A DNA stretch of 64,000 nt, from contig BCIO01000001.1 of assembly GCA_001599975.1 (NCBI GenBank), forward strand, positions 4,957,631-5,021,630, read 5' to 3'. This document shows, in pieces, positions 34,607-45,599 of the stretch. Within the stretch, counting starts at the first letter, position 1. Each line of letters starts with the position of its first letter. This stretch comes from Cystobasidiopsis lactophilus. Lineage: Eukaryota; Basidiomycota; Agaricostilbomycetes; Agaricostilbales; Chionosphaeraceae. The translations under genes and the position numbers were made by a program. Under the pieces are notes generated by a model. The model saw only the letters and a program-made list of their open reading frames with translations. It did no database searches and was not told the DNA's origin.

Positions 34607-35319
34607 GCTGCTCAGAAGCGCCGGATGGTCTACATTATGGGATGTTAAAACTTTGGACCCGCATCGGCTTTCTTGTATCTATCTTTCGACGTATTAGCGC
34701 GGCCTGCCTGGGCGCGGCACAGTGATGTACAACGCAGATAAAGCAAGGCGACAGCTTCAGATTCATTTCAACCATGAGAGCCACGATCTCTTCGATGAGG
34801 TGGCCCCTTTCGCTCAGCGCCACCAATTCCTTGCTTTTGGAGCGATGCAGCCGAGACGCTGTCGCCTTTCCCCCTGCTTCGTTGTCCTTTATACAAACTT
34901 CCTCAATCCAGAACTCTGGAGAGCTCCTCGCCGCAGGAAGGGCTCGCCGCCTTTCGGTCGCGCTCTGGCATTGCTGCTTGCGGCGATTTTGATGGCAGGC
35001 GGGCATTCCCCTTCTGGCGGATCATTGCATGCAGATCTCTCGAGTGTTCCAGAGCTTCCATTCTTCTGCAAAGGCTGCCGCTGGGTTCTGCTGTCCTCCG
35101 TGTCAGGATAAGCGAACGATCATGCAGCGCGGCCACCTTTCCGAGATTGGCTCCGTAACGCTTCTACGACCTTGCCGAGGCGTACTGGTCCTAATTTGAC
35201 GAAGAAAGAAGCAGACGGGTCATGTCAAAGACCAGAGGGAGTCCAGCTTTAATAGCAAGCCGGGTTTCAGTTTGTTCTCGATGCGGCTCCGGCCTCTCCC
35301 TGTCTCGAACTACCACGAC
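34607..35319. promoter_or_regulatory. Intergenic region between GPI-type genes 2 and 3
   Basis: This 713-bp region has no supported gene. The open frames at 34722-35111 look random. The shared upstream element is near its right end. Confidence 0.4.
35218..35261 (+). promoter_or_regulatory. Upstream element shared by GPI-type genes 2 and 3, copy 2
   Basis: The block gggtcatgtcaaagacc plus agcaagcc lies about 102 bp before the ATG at 35320 and matches the block at 33909 with one mismatch in 17. The bases just before both ATGs also agree (accacgacATG). Confidence 0.55.
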
Positions 35320-36279
35320 ATGGCTCCTGCTCTCTTGCTCTTTCTAACTCTCGTTGTTGGCCTTTTCGTGCCCCGTTGCTCCGCTGCAGATGCGTCTCCC
35401 GTTTCTTTCGTCCTGGTCACCAAGACGATCACAGCGACTTCAACGCTTCCTCCTCATGGAACATTTGTGCCGACTTCATCGATGATCAATCTTCTGGGAA
35501 CAGCGGACCCGGGCAACACAGTCAGCTACCACGCTACCATCCCAGACAGCGCGACAGCGGATTTGGTATCTGGCTGCGCGTTCTGGAACTCAGCTACCGG
35601 GGACCATGGCTTGGAGTGCTATGCTTCGGGAAGGGACTTTTACAACGTTGGCGGGACCTACTTCACCACGACGGGCGAAGTCACAACTTTCCAAACCGTC
35701 CAAGTGACTTCCATTCCTGCCACCAGCATGGCCGCTGTTTCGGCCGTCAGCCTTAAACCCACAGGCTCTCCAAGTTTGAATGCGTCCGGTTCAGCGAACG
35801 AGACCCTCTTCGCTCGTATCCGGCTGTCCAGCCTCAATGGCTCAGCTCCGACAAGTGGCTCTGCCGTCGTCTCAAGTAAGCCACACGGTTTCTCTCCCAC
35901 TCAAAGACTAATCCAGAAGCCTACAGAGGCAACGAGCATCGATATTTTCACGTCCAGCATAGTGGAGACTTTGAACGACTCCTCGGTGGCGCCGTCGACC
36001 TCGACCTCACCCCCCAACCATATCGCTGTGCTGACATTAACCTCTACCTCTACCTCCACGCTCGCGTTTTCATCGTCACTGGCAACCAATGCTGGCCACC
36101 GGGTCGGCGTGTCCTTTCGCAAACTCTTTCCAGTCTTTGTCGGCACGTTCCTTTTTTGTCTGCAGGGCTGTTGGTTTCCGGTCTGGGCCATTTGGCCTTT
36201 ACGGAGGGTTTTCCTCTCTGTAAGTCGGTGCTCGTCTTATACCTGTTCGACTCTGTTCAAAGTTTGGAAGGTGTTTTGA
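35320..36279 (+). CDS. Secreted Thr-rich, probably GPI-anchored protein 3
   Basis: Exons 35320-35875 and 35927-36279 give 302 aa (phase-1 intron of 51 nt). The signal peptide is MAPALLLFLTLVVGLFVPRCSA. The globular part is clearly paralogous to protein 4. Matched blocks are SFVLVTKTIT / SFVLSTVVTV, LPPHGTFVPT / LPPHTTFKPT, NLLGTADPGNTVSYHATIPD / NLMGTEAPSAGDTVSYDQTMPD, and YASGRDFYNVGGTYFTTT / FLTGRDYVELFGTFFTTS. Two cysteines (VSGCAF and LECY) are kept in both and may form a disulphide. A Ser/Thr stalk follows, then a hydrophobic segment (FPVFVGTFLFCLQG). About 30 residues follow that segment, which is odd for a GPI signal, so a small intron or an earlier stop may have been missed. The function is unknown. 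Confidence 0.72.
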   Translation: MAPALLLFLTLVVGLFVPRCSAADASPVSFVLVTKTITATSTLPPHGTFVPTSSMINLLGTADPGNTVSYHATIPDSATADLVSGCAFWNSATGDHGLECYASGRDFYNVGGTYFTTTGEVTTFQTVQVTSIPATSMAAVSAVSLKPTGSPSLNASGSANETLFARIRLSSLNGSAPTSGSAVVSSKPHGFSPTQRLIQKPTEATSIDIFTSSIVETLNDSSVAPSTSTSPPNHIAVLTLTSTSTSTLAFSSSLATNAGHRVGVSFRKLFPVFVGTFLFCLQGCWFPVWAIWPLRRVFLSVSRCSSYTCSTLFKVWKVF

Positions 36280-36368
36280 AACCAAGTTCGCGGTCGCCGT
36301 CCTTCGAATTGCCCTCCCCGTCGCTCCCTCCTCTTGGTCTTCTTCTCACCGCTGCCAGGCCCCAGGCC

Positions 36369-37278
36369 ATGGCCTTTTCTCCACTATCACTGCTGGCGGT
36401 GGCAGCGCTCATACCCTCACTACTCGCTGCGGGCGATTCGCCGGCCCTCTCTTTCGTCCTTTCAACTGTCGTAACAGTTGTCACTATCACCAATCAGAAC
36501 TCCGTCACGGTTACTCTGCCGCCGCATACCACCTTCAAGCCCACCCTTACGGTCCATAATCTCATGGGCACGGAGGCGCCGTCGGCAGGGGATACCGTCT
36601 CCTACGACCAGACCATGCCGGATGTCTTGACGAAGAATGCCATGGAGTGGGCGTCTTCAGACTGCGCCGTTCAGGCCGCCAAGACGGAGAGCCACTTGCT
36701 CGAATGCTTCTTGACGGGGAGGGACTACGTCGAACTGTTCGGAACTTTCTTCACGACCAGCCTGGAGCAAAGTGTCTCCGTCAGTAACGTTGTGGCATCT
36801 TATACCACGACTCTCACGCAAACCCTTTCTACCGTGACGTTGGCTCCCGATCCAAAAGGCACGGCAACCATTCCTCCGGCAACGACGAGCCCTCCTCCTA
36901 CCAAGACTGCAACGACGAGCCCTCCTCCTACCAAGACTGCATCGTTGACCGACTCGAACGATTCTGTGGTCGCTCAAGGTAAGACCGGTCACTGACGGCA
37001 GGCGTCTCTCTCTAAAGCTCAGCGCAGAGTCCACGCAAATAATCACTTCGAACTCTGTCGATGTTGTGACAGACTCCGAGTCCGACTCGGCCTCATCAAT
37101 CCCTACTTCGGATAATGCGGGCGTATTGACATTGACGATAACGTCCACTACGCTCCTCCCTCCTGCTGCACCTCCTTCTAGCAGTGCGCACCAACGAGGC
37201 GCCTATCAACTTCCTTCACGCCTTCTGATAATTGCTGTATATTTCGATTTCCTGATTGTAAAGTACCATGGCGCTTGA
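36369..37278 (+). CDS. Secreted Thr-rich, probably GPI-anchored protein 4
   Basis: Exons 36369-36978 and 37028-37278 (phase-1 intron of 49 nt) give 286 aa. The signal peptide is MAFSPLSLLAVAALIPSLLAAG. The globular domain (to about residue 150) is the paralogue of that in protein 3. It has the same paired cysteines (SSDCAV and LLECF) and the GRDY..FGTFFTTS end. A Thr/Pro stalk follows, made partly of an exact 10-residue duplication (ATTSPPPTKT). The second exon brings a Ser-rich stretch and a weak hydrophobic tail (LPSRLLIIAVYFDFLIV), consistent with a GPI signal. Only 89 bp separate it from the end of gene 3. It is convergent with the serine hydrolase gene. Confidence 0.75.
36881..36940 (+). 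repeat. Exact 30-bp tandem duplication in the stalk of GPI-type protein 4
   Basis: Two identical 30-bp units, 36881-36910 and 36911-36940, each encode ten residues of Pro/Thr-rich stalk. Perfect identity points to a recent slippage event, and length variation between strains would be expected. Confidence 0.9.
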
Positions 37279-37413
37279 ACATTACAGCAACACCGGCCTA
37301 AAGCCCGGGCTATGCCCCGATTAGCTCCAATTTGACAAATAACAAATCCCACACCAATAGGTATGGAAGATAAACCCGAATGATCCTGGTTTCCCAGGGA
37401 CAGAAAAATAGTT

Positions 37414-39513
37414 CTACGTCATCAAGAAGGGGTTGATACCTTCAGCCGGGCAAAGGAATCCGTTCTTGGGAAGTTTGCCGGTCGCGAAGTAGGAGCGCAA
37501 GACTTTGTTGAGGCAGTCCGAGCGCATGGCAGTGGTGCAGTGGCCATATCCTTCGCGCAGTACCAGAACTGAATCAGCGAAGAGAGTTTGAGCGACGCGA
37601 GCGCTGGTGCTGGGCGTAGCCTGCAGAGGGGGCGTCAGCACGTCCGCTAGGTTTCTGCTGCAACAAAATGAGCGCACGGGGTCAAACTCCGAAGTGGCAA
37701 TCAGCATTGGAGTTTTGGTTTTGATCTTCTTCACAAAGGAACGGAAGACCTCGGTGGCCTGGTACGGGTAGCCGGAGCATTGGAGGCCGAACATGTAATT
37801 GGAGGCCTTGTTGTCGCCAGCGATGGCGGTCTTGGCGCTGTTGAGCGAGTACTGCTGGCCCTTCTCAAAATCGATCGTGTAAGAAGGGGTGTCGAGGCAG
37901 GCGACAGCGGCCGTGCTGATATCCATGAAGTCGTTCGTGAGGACCGGTCGATGGAAGACGTTGTCCGTGAGATTAACAAAGCTGGTGAGTGGAAGAGACC
38001 AGTCAAAGAAGCTATGAGAGGTAGAAGGCACAAACCCACACTGTTGGCACAAAAGGCTGGGGCGAAAGATCTTGCGTCTTCTCTAGCGCGGCCACAACGC
38101 CAGCGAAAGCGGGCCATCCTGTCGTTTGAGTTCAGTATAGGTCGTGAGAGTTGAAGAGCTGGACGAGACGCACCCCAGCTGGGCGTGAACATGTATTGGT
38201 GCCACCTGTCCCAAAGATTGGACGCTGAGTAAACGCCCACGGCCAGGGGTCGAGGGTTGATGGCGAGGTCGGCGCTGAGTGCCAGAATGCGGGCTTTCAA
38301 AGCAGCTGCGCTAGTCTTCTTGGTGGCCTTGGGTGTATCCTTGGCATTGTTGAGGGGGCAGTACTTTCCAGCGGCGGCGCACGCTTTCAAAAAGCCTTCA
38401 AAGTTGTCGTCGATCTGCGTGAGCGAGCCCATCGCAAATTTTGGGAAGTCGGTGCTCCAAGTCTTTGGGTCCGCCACGCCGTCGATGACGAACTTGCCGA
38501 CCAGCTCCGGGAACATGCGGGCAAAAGTTGCGCCTAGGATGGTGCCATAGCTGCATTCGACCGGTCATTCAAGAGCCAGAGCTCGTACAATGACAAGGGG
38601 CTTACCTGAATCCCCAGTAGTTGACTTCGGTCTCGCCGACCGCGAGCATAATGCTGCGCATGTCGCGGGCGGTCAAAGCCGTCGACGTGCTCCGCAACAT
38701 GTCCCTGAAATGTTCTTCGATCAGTTGCTGTCATCCTCAGTATGCACAAGACACGTACTGGTCGCCGTTGTTCACGCAAGCGCGCTGGCTACCGGTCATG
38801 ACGGCCCTGAATTTGCGGTAGAAGGTGTCGGTGGCCGCCCTGTAGGTCGCGAGGCTCATCTTGGAGATGGACGCTTGGCCAGATCGGTAATCGACTGGCG
38901 ATCCAAGGGCTTTGGACCAGGCAGCAGCTGTGGACTGGAAGTCGTCGGTCGAGTAGCAATTCAGTAGGGGCAGGGTCATGTTGATGCCCCGAGGATCCCA
39001 GGAGATGAGGTTGTACTCTGTGCCCAGGGTGCCTTGGCTGCATGCAAGTGCTCAGGACTTCTTCAACACTGGCGGAACGCCACGCATGCTCACAATTCTT
39101 GTGCTCCGTCCGCAATGAGTCTGTTGGCGACGCTGTCAGATTGTACACGTCGAAATCCATGGCGAAGCTTCATACCCTGTGCCAGAACCGCCCGGTCCAC
39201 CGGGGTTGAAGAAGACATAGGGCGCCTTCTCCCAGTTTTTGCCGACCGCTCTTTTTCTACGAATTGCGAGCGAGACAGTCTTCTTGAACAGCTTGTTCTT
39301 CGGGTCGTAGGACATGGGGACGTTCAAGTAGCCGCAGTCAAAGCCGGCGTTGCGAGGCATGTCGGGACAGGTGAACCAAGCGATTGGTTTTGGGCTGTCG
39401 GGAGGGCAGTTGCGCTCGAGCTTCCTGTGCGGGTCCCACGCCGCTGCCGCGCCGGCCAAGGCCAACACAAAGATGGAGGACAGCATGGTCGTTGCTGGCA
39501 AGAGGAAAAGCAC
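37414..39513 (-). CDS. Secreted TAP-like alpha/beta hydrolase (tripeptidyl-aminopeptidase family)
   Basis: This is a secreted serine hydrolase of the alpha/beta fold with a TAP-like C-terminal domain. Relatives remove short peptides from protein N-termini outside the cell. A signal peptide opens the protein; Met 39513 or Met 39486 (MLSSIFVLALAGAAAAW) are both possible. Then come WFTCPDMPRNAGFDCGYLNVP, FFNPGGPGGSG (oxyanion region), WDPRG, and the nucleophile elbow WGFSYGT. Downstream are FGLQCSGYP, IATSEFDPVRS (likely catalytic Asp) and REGYGHCTT (catalytic His). It ends LCPAEGINPFLMT. At least six introns of 50-70 nt are needed. The catalytic triad seems whole. A role in nutrient peptide use is likely from the family, not shown by context. 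Confidence 0.88.
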
Positions 39514-39898
39514 GCAGACATCTACAAAAGGGCTTCACAATCCAATAAGTTTATTGATGCAGATCAAAACAGACGCCGCTGCCGAGACGCGAGCGTAAGC
39601 AAATACACCGCGTCGAAGTCCGAGGTGGCTGCTGCGCGACACGAAAGGACAAGACAACAGCGAGCAACGGCCTTGGCATGCTGCAGAAGCGGGAGGGAAG
39701 CCATGCGTGGCGGGTGCCAGCGAAGAGAATTTGGGCACAACGCGCCGAACGCCACCGTGTGCCGTTTGTGGGATTATTATTCCCTCCTGCTCTGCATGCA
39801 CGTCGAGTGGACAGTATTATTCATGGGCGTGAGGGAGATGTCATCAAGTCGTAAAGTACACGGGGCGAGAACCCCAACTGAAGTTGCAAAAACGGAAA
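39514..39898. promoter_or_regulatory. Intergenic region between RRP5 end and the hydrolase start
   Basis: This 385-bp stretch holds the 3' end of RRP5 and the promoter of the hydrolase, both on the minus strand. No ORF with coding character was seen. Confidence 0.45.
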
Positions 39899-42800
39899 TC
39901 ACGCCTTGGACTGAACGTAAGCCCTTGCCAGATCCTTGACATGCTCTTGCTGTTCGGATGTGCCATGATCCTGCTCAAATTTGAGGAAGCGCTTGAAGAA
40001 GAACTTGGCGTTCTCTGACGGAGGGGGTGGCAAATTCGCCTCAGCTCGGCCTCATGAGAGGAGGGTAGCAGCACTCACTGGACGACAGCTTGCCCTCGGA
40101 AGCGCGCAGAAAGAGGTTTCGAGCGGCTTGGATGTGGTTGGACTTGATTTCGAGGTCGATGTAGGTGGTGAGCAGGTCGAGGCGCTTGGGGTGAGCGTCG
40201 AGGATGCCTTGGAATAAGGTGCGGCCAACCTCGGCGTCGCCGCTCTTGAACTCGAGCTGGGCGAACTTGGTGACCAGCTTGAGGTCTGGAATTGGACGCC
40301 AACGTTAGTGGCGAAAATAAGAAGCGATGGCTAAGATGGACCCACGCTTCCGCTTGGGCAAGCTAGTCATGGCGCGTTGGAGCAGGTCGCGAGAAGCTTC
40401 CGCCTTGGAGTGCTTCATCAAGAAGGTGGCGAAGAGCACCCAGACCTTGCAGCTTTGGGAGAACTTCTTGAGCGCCGTTTCGTGCAGCTCTTCCGCCCTC
40501 TGTGGTGTCCTTTAGCACGTCGCTCAAGAATGTGTAGAGGATCAGGAACGCACCTTTGTCTTCCCGTTCTGGTCGAGGATGTCGCACGCTTTGAGCTGGA
40601 CGTGCTTGGCGTTGTTGGCGCGGATGGCATCGGCCAGGACGCCTTCGAAGTCGGCCACTGAGCCGTACTGGTCTTCCAGGTTGAGCCAGGCGAGCCAGAC
40701 ATTGAGCTTGTCGGCCTCCTCGCGGAAGTGGATGGTCTGCAGGGCGCGCTTGGCGATCTTGCGGGCGGCGGCCAAGTCGGACAGGGACGAGTGGAAGGAC
40801 ATGTAGGCGATCCAGAGCAAGGACGAGTTGGGCGAGGAGAGCAGGAGGCGCTCAAAGTCGGGCGCCGACGTGGGCATCTCGGACGAGACTTGCTTGGTGC
40901 GGTCGGCGGCCTGGAGGGTGTTGCGCGACACCTTGGCCGGCGGCTCCGGCTCGTCCTCGTCCTCTTCGTCAATCGAGCGCGCTCGCTTGGTAGGCAGAGC
41001 GGATCCAAAGCCAAAGCCGCCTTCGACTTCGAGGGGCTGGGCAAGGGGAGCGGGCGCCTCGTCGTCTTCCTCTTCTGCGTCTTCGTCAGCCTCGCTGGGC
41101 TGTTCGTCGTCCTCGTCCGAGTTGCCCTCCAGGTCAATCATGACGGTGTCCTCGTCGGCGTCCGAGTTGTCCGCCGAGCTGGCGTCGCTGACTTGGGTGC
41201 TGATCATGCCGACCTGGGAGGGCTTCAGCGAGAAGGCAATGCGCTTCTTCTCCAAGTCGACCTCAGTGACGACGGCCTGCTTCTCCTGGCCGAGCTGCAA
41301 GCCGGCCGCCCAGTCCTTCTTGTCCGAGTCGTGCACCTGGGAGCGGTGGCACAGGCCGGAGATGTTGGAGCCCTGGATGCGGAGGAAGGCGCCAAAGCTC
41401 TCGATGCGCTTGACGACGACCTGGACGTGTTGCCCGACGACGTACTCGGCCAAGGGGTCGGAGCGCGCCTGCGCCTTGCCGCCCTTTTGCTTGCGCAGCG
41501 ACATCTCGATCTGGTCCGTCTCCTCGTCCAGTCTGTGCAAACATCCTCTCAGACCAGATCACAGAGCAGAGATAAGGTGGGAGGAGTAGACGCACTTGAG
41601 GATGCGGCCCTCGACCAACTGGCCCACTTTGAACTGCGACTTCCAATCTTGGACAAACTGGTCGAACAGCTCCTGTTCGCTCCTTCAAACCTGAGCTGAC
41701 ATCCAACCAAAAACAGCTCAAAGGTAAGGAGGAAACGAACCTTGATCTGGATCCTAGCGTGCAAGTCCCTCGAGAGCTCGACGAACAGGCCCGAGTCCGC
41801 GACGCTCCTCACGAAGCCCCGGACCACCTCGTCCTTCCCAACGAAGGACCTCAAATCTTCGATCTGAGTCAACAAGGGGTCCCGAACGGCGGTGGTGGAA
41901 GAAGGGTGGAGGAGGGAGGGGCGGGCGCACACGTCGACGTACTTCATCTCCCTGTCAATAGCGACCACCTCCAATTCCTTCGCTTCTGGTGAAGTGAGGA
42001 AAGAGGGGAGGAGGGAGTAGTCGTCTGCAGCGTCGGTGAAGTGCAATCGGGCCGTCAAGCCGCGGGCGAGGTGGACGAAGCAGGAGACGGCTTTTTTGAC
42101 CTTGATGGTGCCCTTGACTTTTTGGCCGACTGCGATCGAGTCGAAGGAGAGGCCGACGTTGCTGATGGTCTCCTTGGGCGTGGAGACTTTGGCCGAAGAA
42201 GGAGGCTTGGGAAAGGTGAGGAGGATGACGGGTTTGGCCGCGTTGGACTTGACGCTAGCGACCACCAATCCCTCGACGGCTTGGCCGGGGGTGAAATGGG
42301 ACTTGCAAGCTTCCGAGTCGAGGTCGAAGTGCTTGGAAACGTCCGCGAAGCTGAGCAAGCCCGCCACGGTGGTGCCATTGAGGGAGAGGACGTAGTGCTT
42401 GGCTTTGACAGCGACCACTTTGGCGCCTTTGGCTTCGTCGCCTTTGTCCAAAGAGACGTCGGAGGGAAGAGGCAAGGGGTCGACGGCTTGCTTGGCCGAA
42501 GCTAGCACCTTGTTGTTCTCCAGGTCCACTCGCAGTAAGCGAATCTTCAAGTGTTGTCCTAAGGCGAAACGGGATTTCATGTCTTCTTCGTCCTTGATGA
42601 AATCCGTTCTGTGCTCATTCCTCCGTGCACATCAGCCCAACGCCAAACTGATGCAGGTAAAAAGGGAAGAACGCACGATAGTTCAGCAAGAGGCACAAAC
42701 GCCTTTGCCCCTCCAAAAGCCTCAACAAGCACGCCGACCTTGGTGTACTTATAAACCACGGCGTCGCACACCGTCCCTACCTCCCACTCTTCCTTGAGCT

Positions 42801-44941
42801 TCACTTCCACTTCGCTCTCCAACAAGGATTTCTTGAGAGTGAGCGTAATTCGGAATTTCTCTTCGTCCACGCTCCAAACCCTAGCTTTGAGGGTAGTGCC
42901 GGCTTTGAATTTCTTTTCCGGGTGCCGAAGGTGGATGTCGGAGAAGTGAAGGGGGCGGACGATGCCGTCTATCGAACCTGATAAATTGAGGTACAAGGCG
43001 TCTGTCGTCAAGGACTTCACTGTAGCCTGTTTGTCCTCTCCCCTTCCATCAGCCTTCTGCGTAACAGATGGGAAGATAGAGAAGAACAAACCTTGACAAT
43101 CGACCCAATTTGCACATCGGACACTTTGAGGAACTTCTTCTCCAGCACTGAAGGCTGGAAAGAAAGCTGGACCACCCCGTCCAACGGTGCGAACCCGACG
43201 ACCCTAGCTCGATGCTTGGATCCAGGCTCAAAAGAGGTTTTCGAGGCGTAAGGGGAAGTCAAGTGTTCGTCTGATAATTTCGATAACTGTTCAACCCACC
43301 ACCATTTACATCAGCCCTGGGTGAAGTAAATGGGGGGAGAAAGGGGGACGAACATGAGCGAAAGCAGGAACAGGTTCGGAGTCCGGGGTGGGACCAGGGA
43401 TGGAAGCGACGACGCCGTAGTCAGCTTGAATGCGGACTACCTCGACCACTTCTAGGATGGTGCCAATTGGGAAAGCTGCCTCCAAAACCAAAGAGGAAGA
43501 AGGGTCGAGGTCCATGTGGGAAGGCAACATGGTCAATCCCACAGTCGAGCCGGAAGTCCATAAGATTCGAGCTTTGATCTGTTTCGTTCTCCTTGATCAT
43601 CAACACACTCTTTTCAGAAGTGCTTAAGGGAGAGGTAGACGAACCTTTTGGCCGATTTTGAAACTTCCCTCAACGTTGGCAGCTTTGGCAGGCGGTAAAT
43701 GAGCGAGGTCGATAGTAGCGTCAAACAGGCCTAAGATCTTCACTTGAACTCCGGAAGGTTTGAGGTTGGTGATTAACCCCTGAACAAGGGTGGAGGGAAG
43801 GAGGGCTTGGACTGAGGGTGGATTGACCAGCTGTTCTCTCTTCCTAAACCGGCATTCAAAATGAATAAAGGGTAAGGGGAACGAACGATAGATTGAGCCA
43901 CGTCAGAAGGCAAGGCCGACACAGTTGCTGTCCTTCCACCGGTGTACTTTAAGATTTTCAAAGGCACCAATTGGCCCAATGCCAACTTGTTTCCTGTTCG
44001 TCGTACCAAGTCTACGTATCAGCTTCGGGCTCGAGATGATGGGGAAAGGGAGCATGACGAACCTCCGTTGGCCTTTTTAGCGTCGGCGAGGGAGACGAAA
44101 GCGGTGATGCCCTCCACGCCTAGGTCCAAAACGTAGCCTCTGTCCTCGATGCTCTTCACTGCTCCCGTCATCGTCTGTTCGTGCTCTTCTCCGTCAACAT
44201 CCCTGAACACAATGGATTAAGAGGGGGATGGGGACGAACCAAGCTCCCAACCAAATCCTCCTTCTTCATCCCTTCCCCCACCTTGGCCGGGTCCAATGAC
44301 AATGTCAAGCGGCGGGACATGCGATACACCTCGTCAGCCTTCTTCTGTCCCCTGACCTTGTGGCCCTCTTGCGTGTCAGTCACAGTCGCCACCACCAATT
44401 GACCTTGCTTGAACAACTGCCCCAACGTCCTTGCCTCCTCCTCCTCGTCCTCGTCGTCGTCGTCGTCGTCGGCATCGAGCAAAGCAGAAGTGTAAGTTGC
44501 CGAGATCGAGTCGAGAGGAACATGCCCGAACAACCCTCCAGCCAAGCTTAACACCAACTCCCTCTTGCTCACCCTCGCCACTGCCCCTAACACCCGCACT
44601 CCTCGAACGAGCGACTTGTGGGTTAAACTGGCCACGGCCCAAGAATCGTTAAGTTCTTTAGCCGGTTTCTTAGTGCTTGACGACTTTGAAGTTTTTTTGC
44701 GCTGGCTCTGGGCTAGGGACACCCCTTCGGATCTGGCGGACCGGAGCTCGAGCTGGGTTAAGATGGTTCCTCCACCTCGAGGAAAGGCCTCTTCTTTGGA
44801 GCCTCCGGAAGTGATTAAGGAAGAGACGCCGAGAGAGGCGCCTGAGGTGGTCGGGTCGAAAGTGTTGGATTTCACTTTGAGCTTCTTTGGCGGTCGACTG
44901 CTGCCTTCGTCCGTGGCGGGCTTGCGCTTTGAGGTGGACAT
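39899..44941 (-). CDS. RRP5: rRNA biogenesis protein Rrp5
   Basis: Rrp5 is a nucleolar factor for both 18S and 5.8S/25S pre-rRNA processing. The start at 44941 gives MSTSKRKPATDEGSSRPPKKLKVK, a nuclear-type basic N-terminus. Then follows a long series of S1 RNA-binding domains; examples are LVRGVRVLGAVARVSKRELVLSL, GTTLKARVWSVDEEKFRITLTLKKS, GQKVKGTIKVKKAVSCFVHLARG and GQHVQVVVKRIESFGAFLRI. An acidic linker (41000-41150) leads to the C-terminal HAT/TPR module. That module has FERLLLSSPNSSLLWIAYMSFH, AARKIAKRALQTIHFREEADKLNVW, KVWVLFATFLMKH and, at the very end, FEQDHGTSEQQEHVKDLARAY. At least ten introns divide the S1 half. A run of Asp/Glu codons (44455-44480) is a trinucleotide repeat. It is head-to-head with the gene at 45600. 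Confidence 0.93.
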
Positions 44942-45599
44942 GGCGTGTGGATGTGGATGGAGGAGAAGGAAGGGGGAAAGGAGCGAATAAATTTTGCAGG
45001 AGCGTGAAAGGATGGAAACCGAGGCGGAACCGCGATTTTGATGCGCAAGGGAGAGGTTGGAGAGGAGCGGCCGTGCGATTGGGATGTGGTTTTGACTGCC
45101 TGTTTGCGTGTTCTTGGAGTGGGTCGAGGTGGAAGCAGAGCGCCAGAATGCCCTGGAAGCGTCTGCCTTGCCCAATGCGCGTCTAACTTGGGCCTCGTTT
45201 GGAGTGATGGACGGCTGCTGCCTCCAAAAGGACAACGACGATGCTTCTGGACATGCACAAGTGCTTGGAAAATGGCGTATTGAATGCTCCAAAGAGGGCC
45301 GGTTCACCCTTCGGCCTGCCCTTTTGCAAGGCGCTCTTCTGCCGAGCACCTGTAAAACAATCGCTATGCCACCATGGTCATAGTCTGACTCTTCTTTGGC
45401 CTCGTCCTTCGTGCGCGCCAAACAGAGACAACTGCCACCCTTTGTTCGAGAGGTCTGTCCAGTTACAGTTTCAGGGCTGCCCTCTCGCTCTTTGACCAAG
45501 TACCATCCTCTTGACGCTACTGCTGTTCAATTCGACCGGTAGGTCAGCCTCCATAGACGTTCCCACCGACTGGCCTTGACTCGGACTTTGCCCTCAGCA
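44942..45599. promoter_or_regulatory. Divergent promoter region of RRP5 and the 45600 gene
   Basis: This 658-bp region lies between two head-to-head genes. The RRP5 frame stays open upstream to 45499, but that extension is basic and low-complexity and precedes a good nuclear-protein start, so it is left out. Confidence 0.5.

Noticed and set aside
40728-41699. Plus-strand frame of 323 codons opposite RRP5
   Set aside because: A shadow of the highly biased RRP5 coding strand.
44455-44480. Trinucleotide run as a microsatellite of interest
   Set aside because: It lies in the RRP5 coding sequence and encodes an ordinary acidic stretch.
44942-45499. Upstream extension of the RRP5 frame
   Set aside because: It is basic low-complexity sequence in a divergent promoter; the Met at 44941 opens a typical nuclear-protein start.
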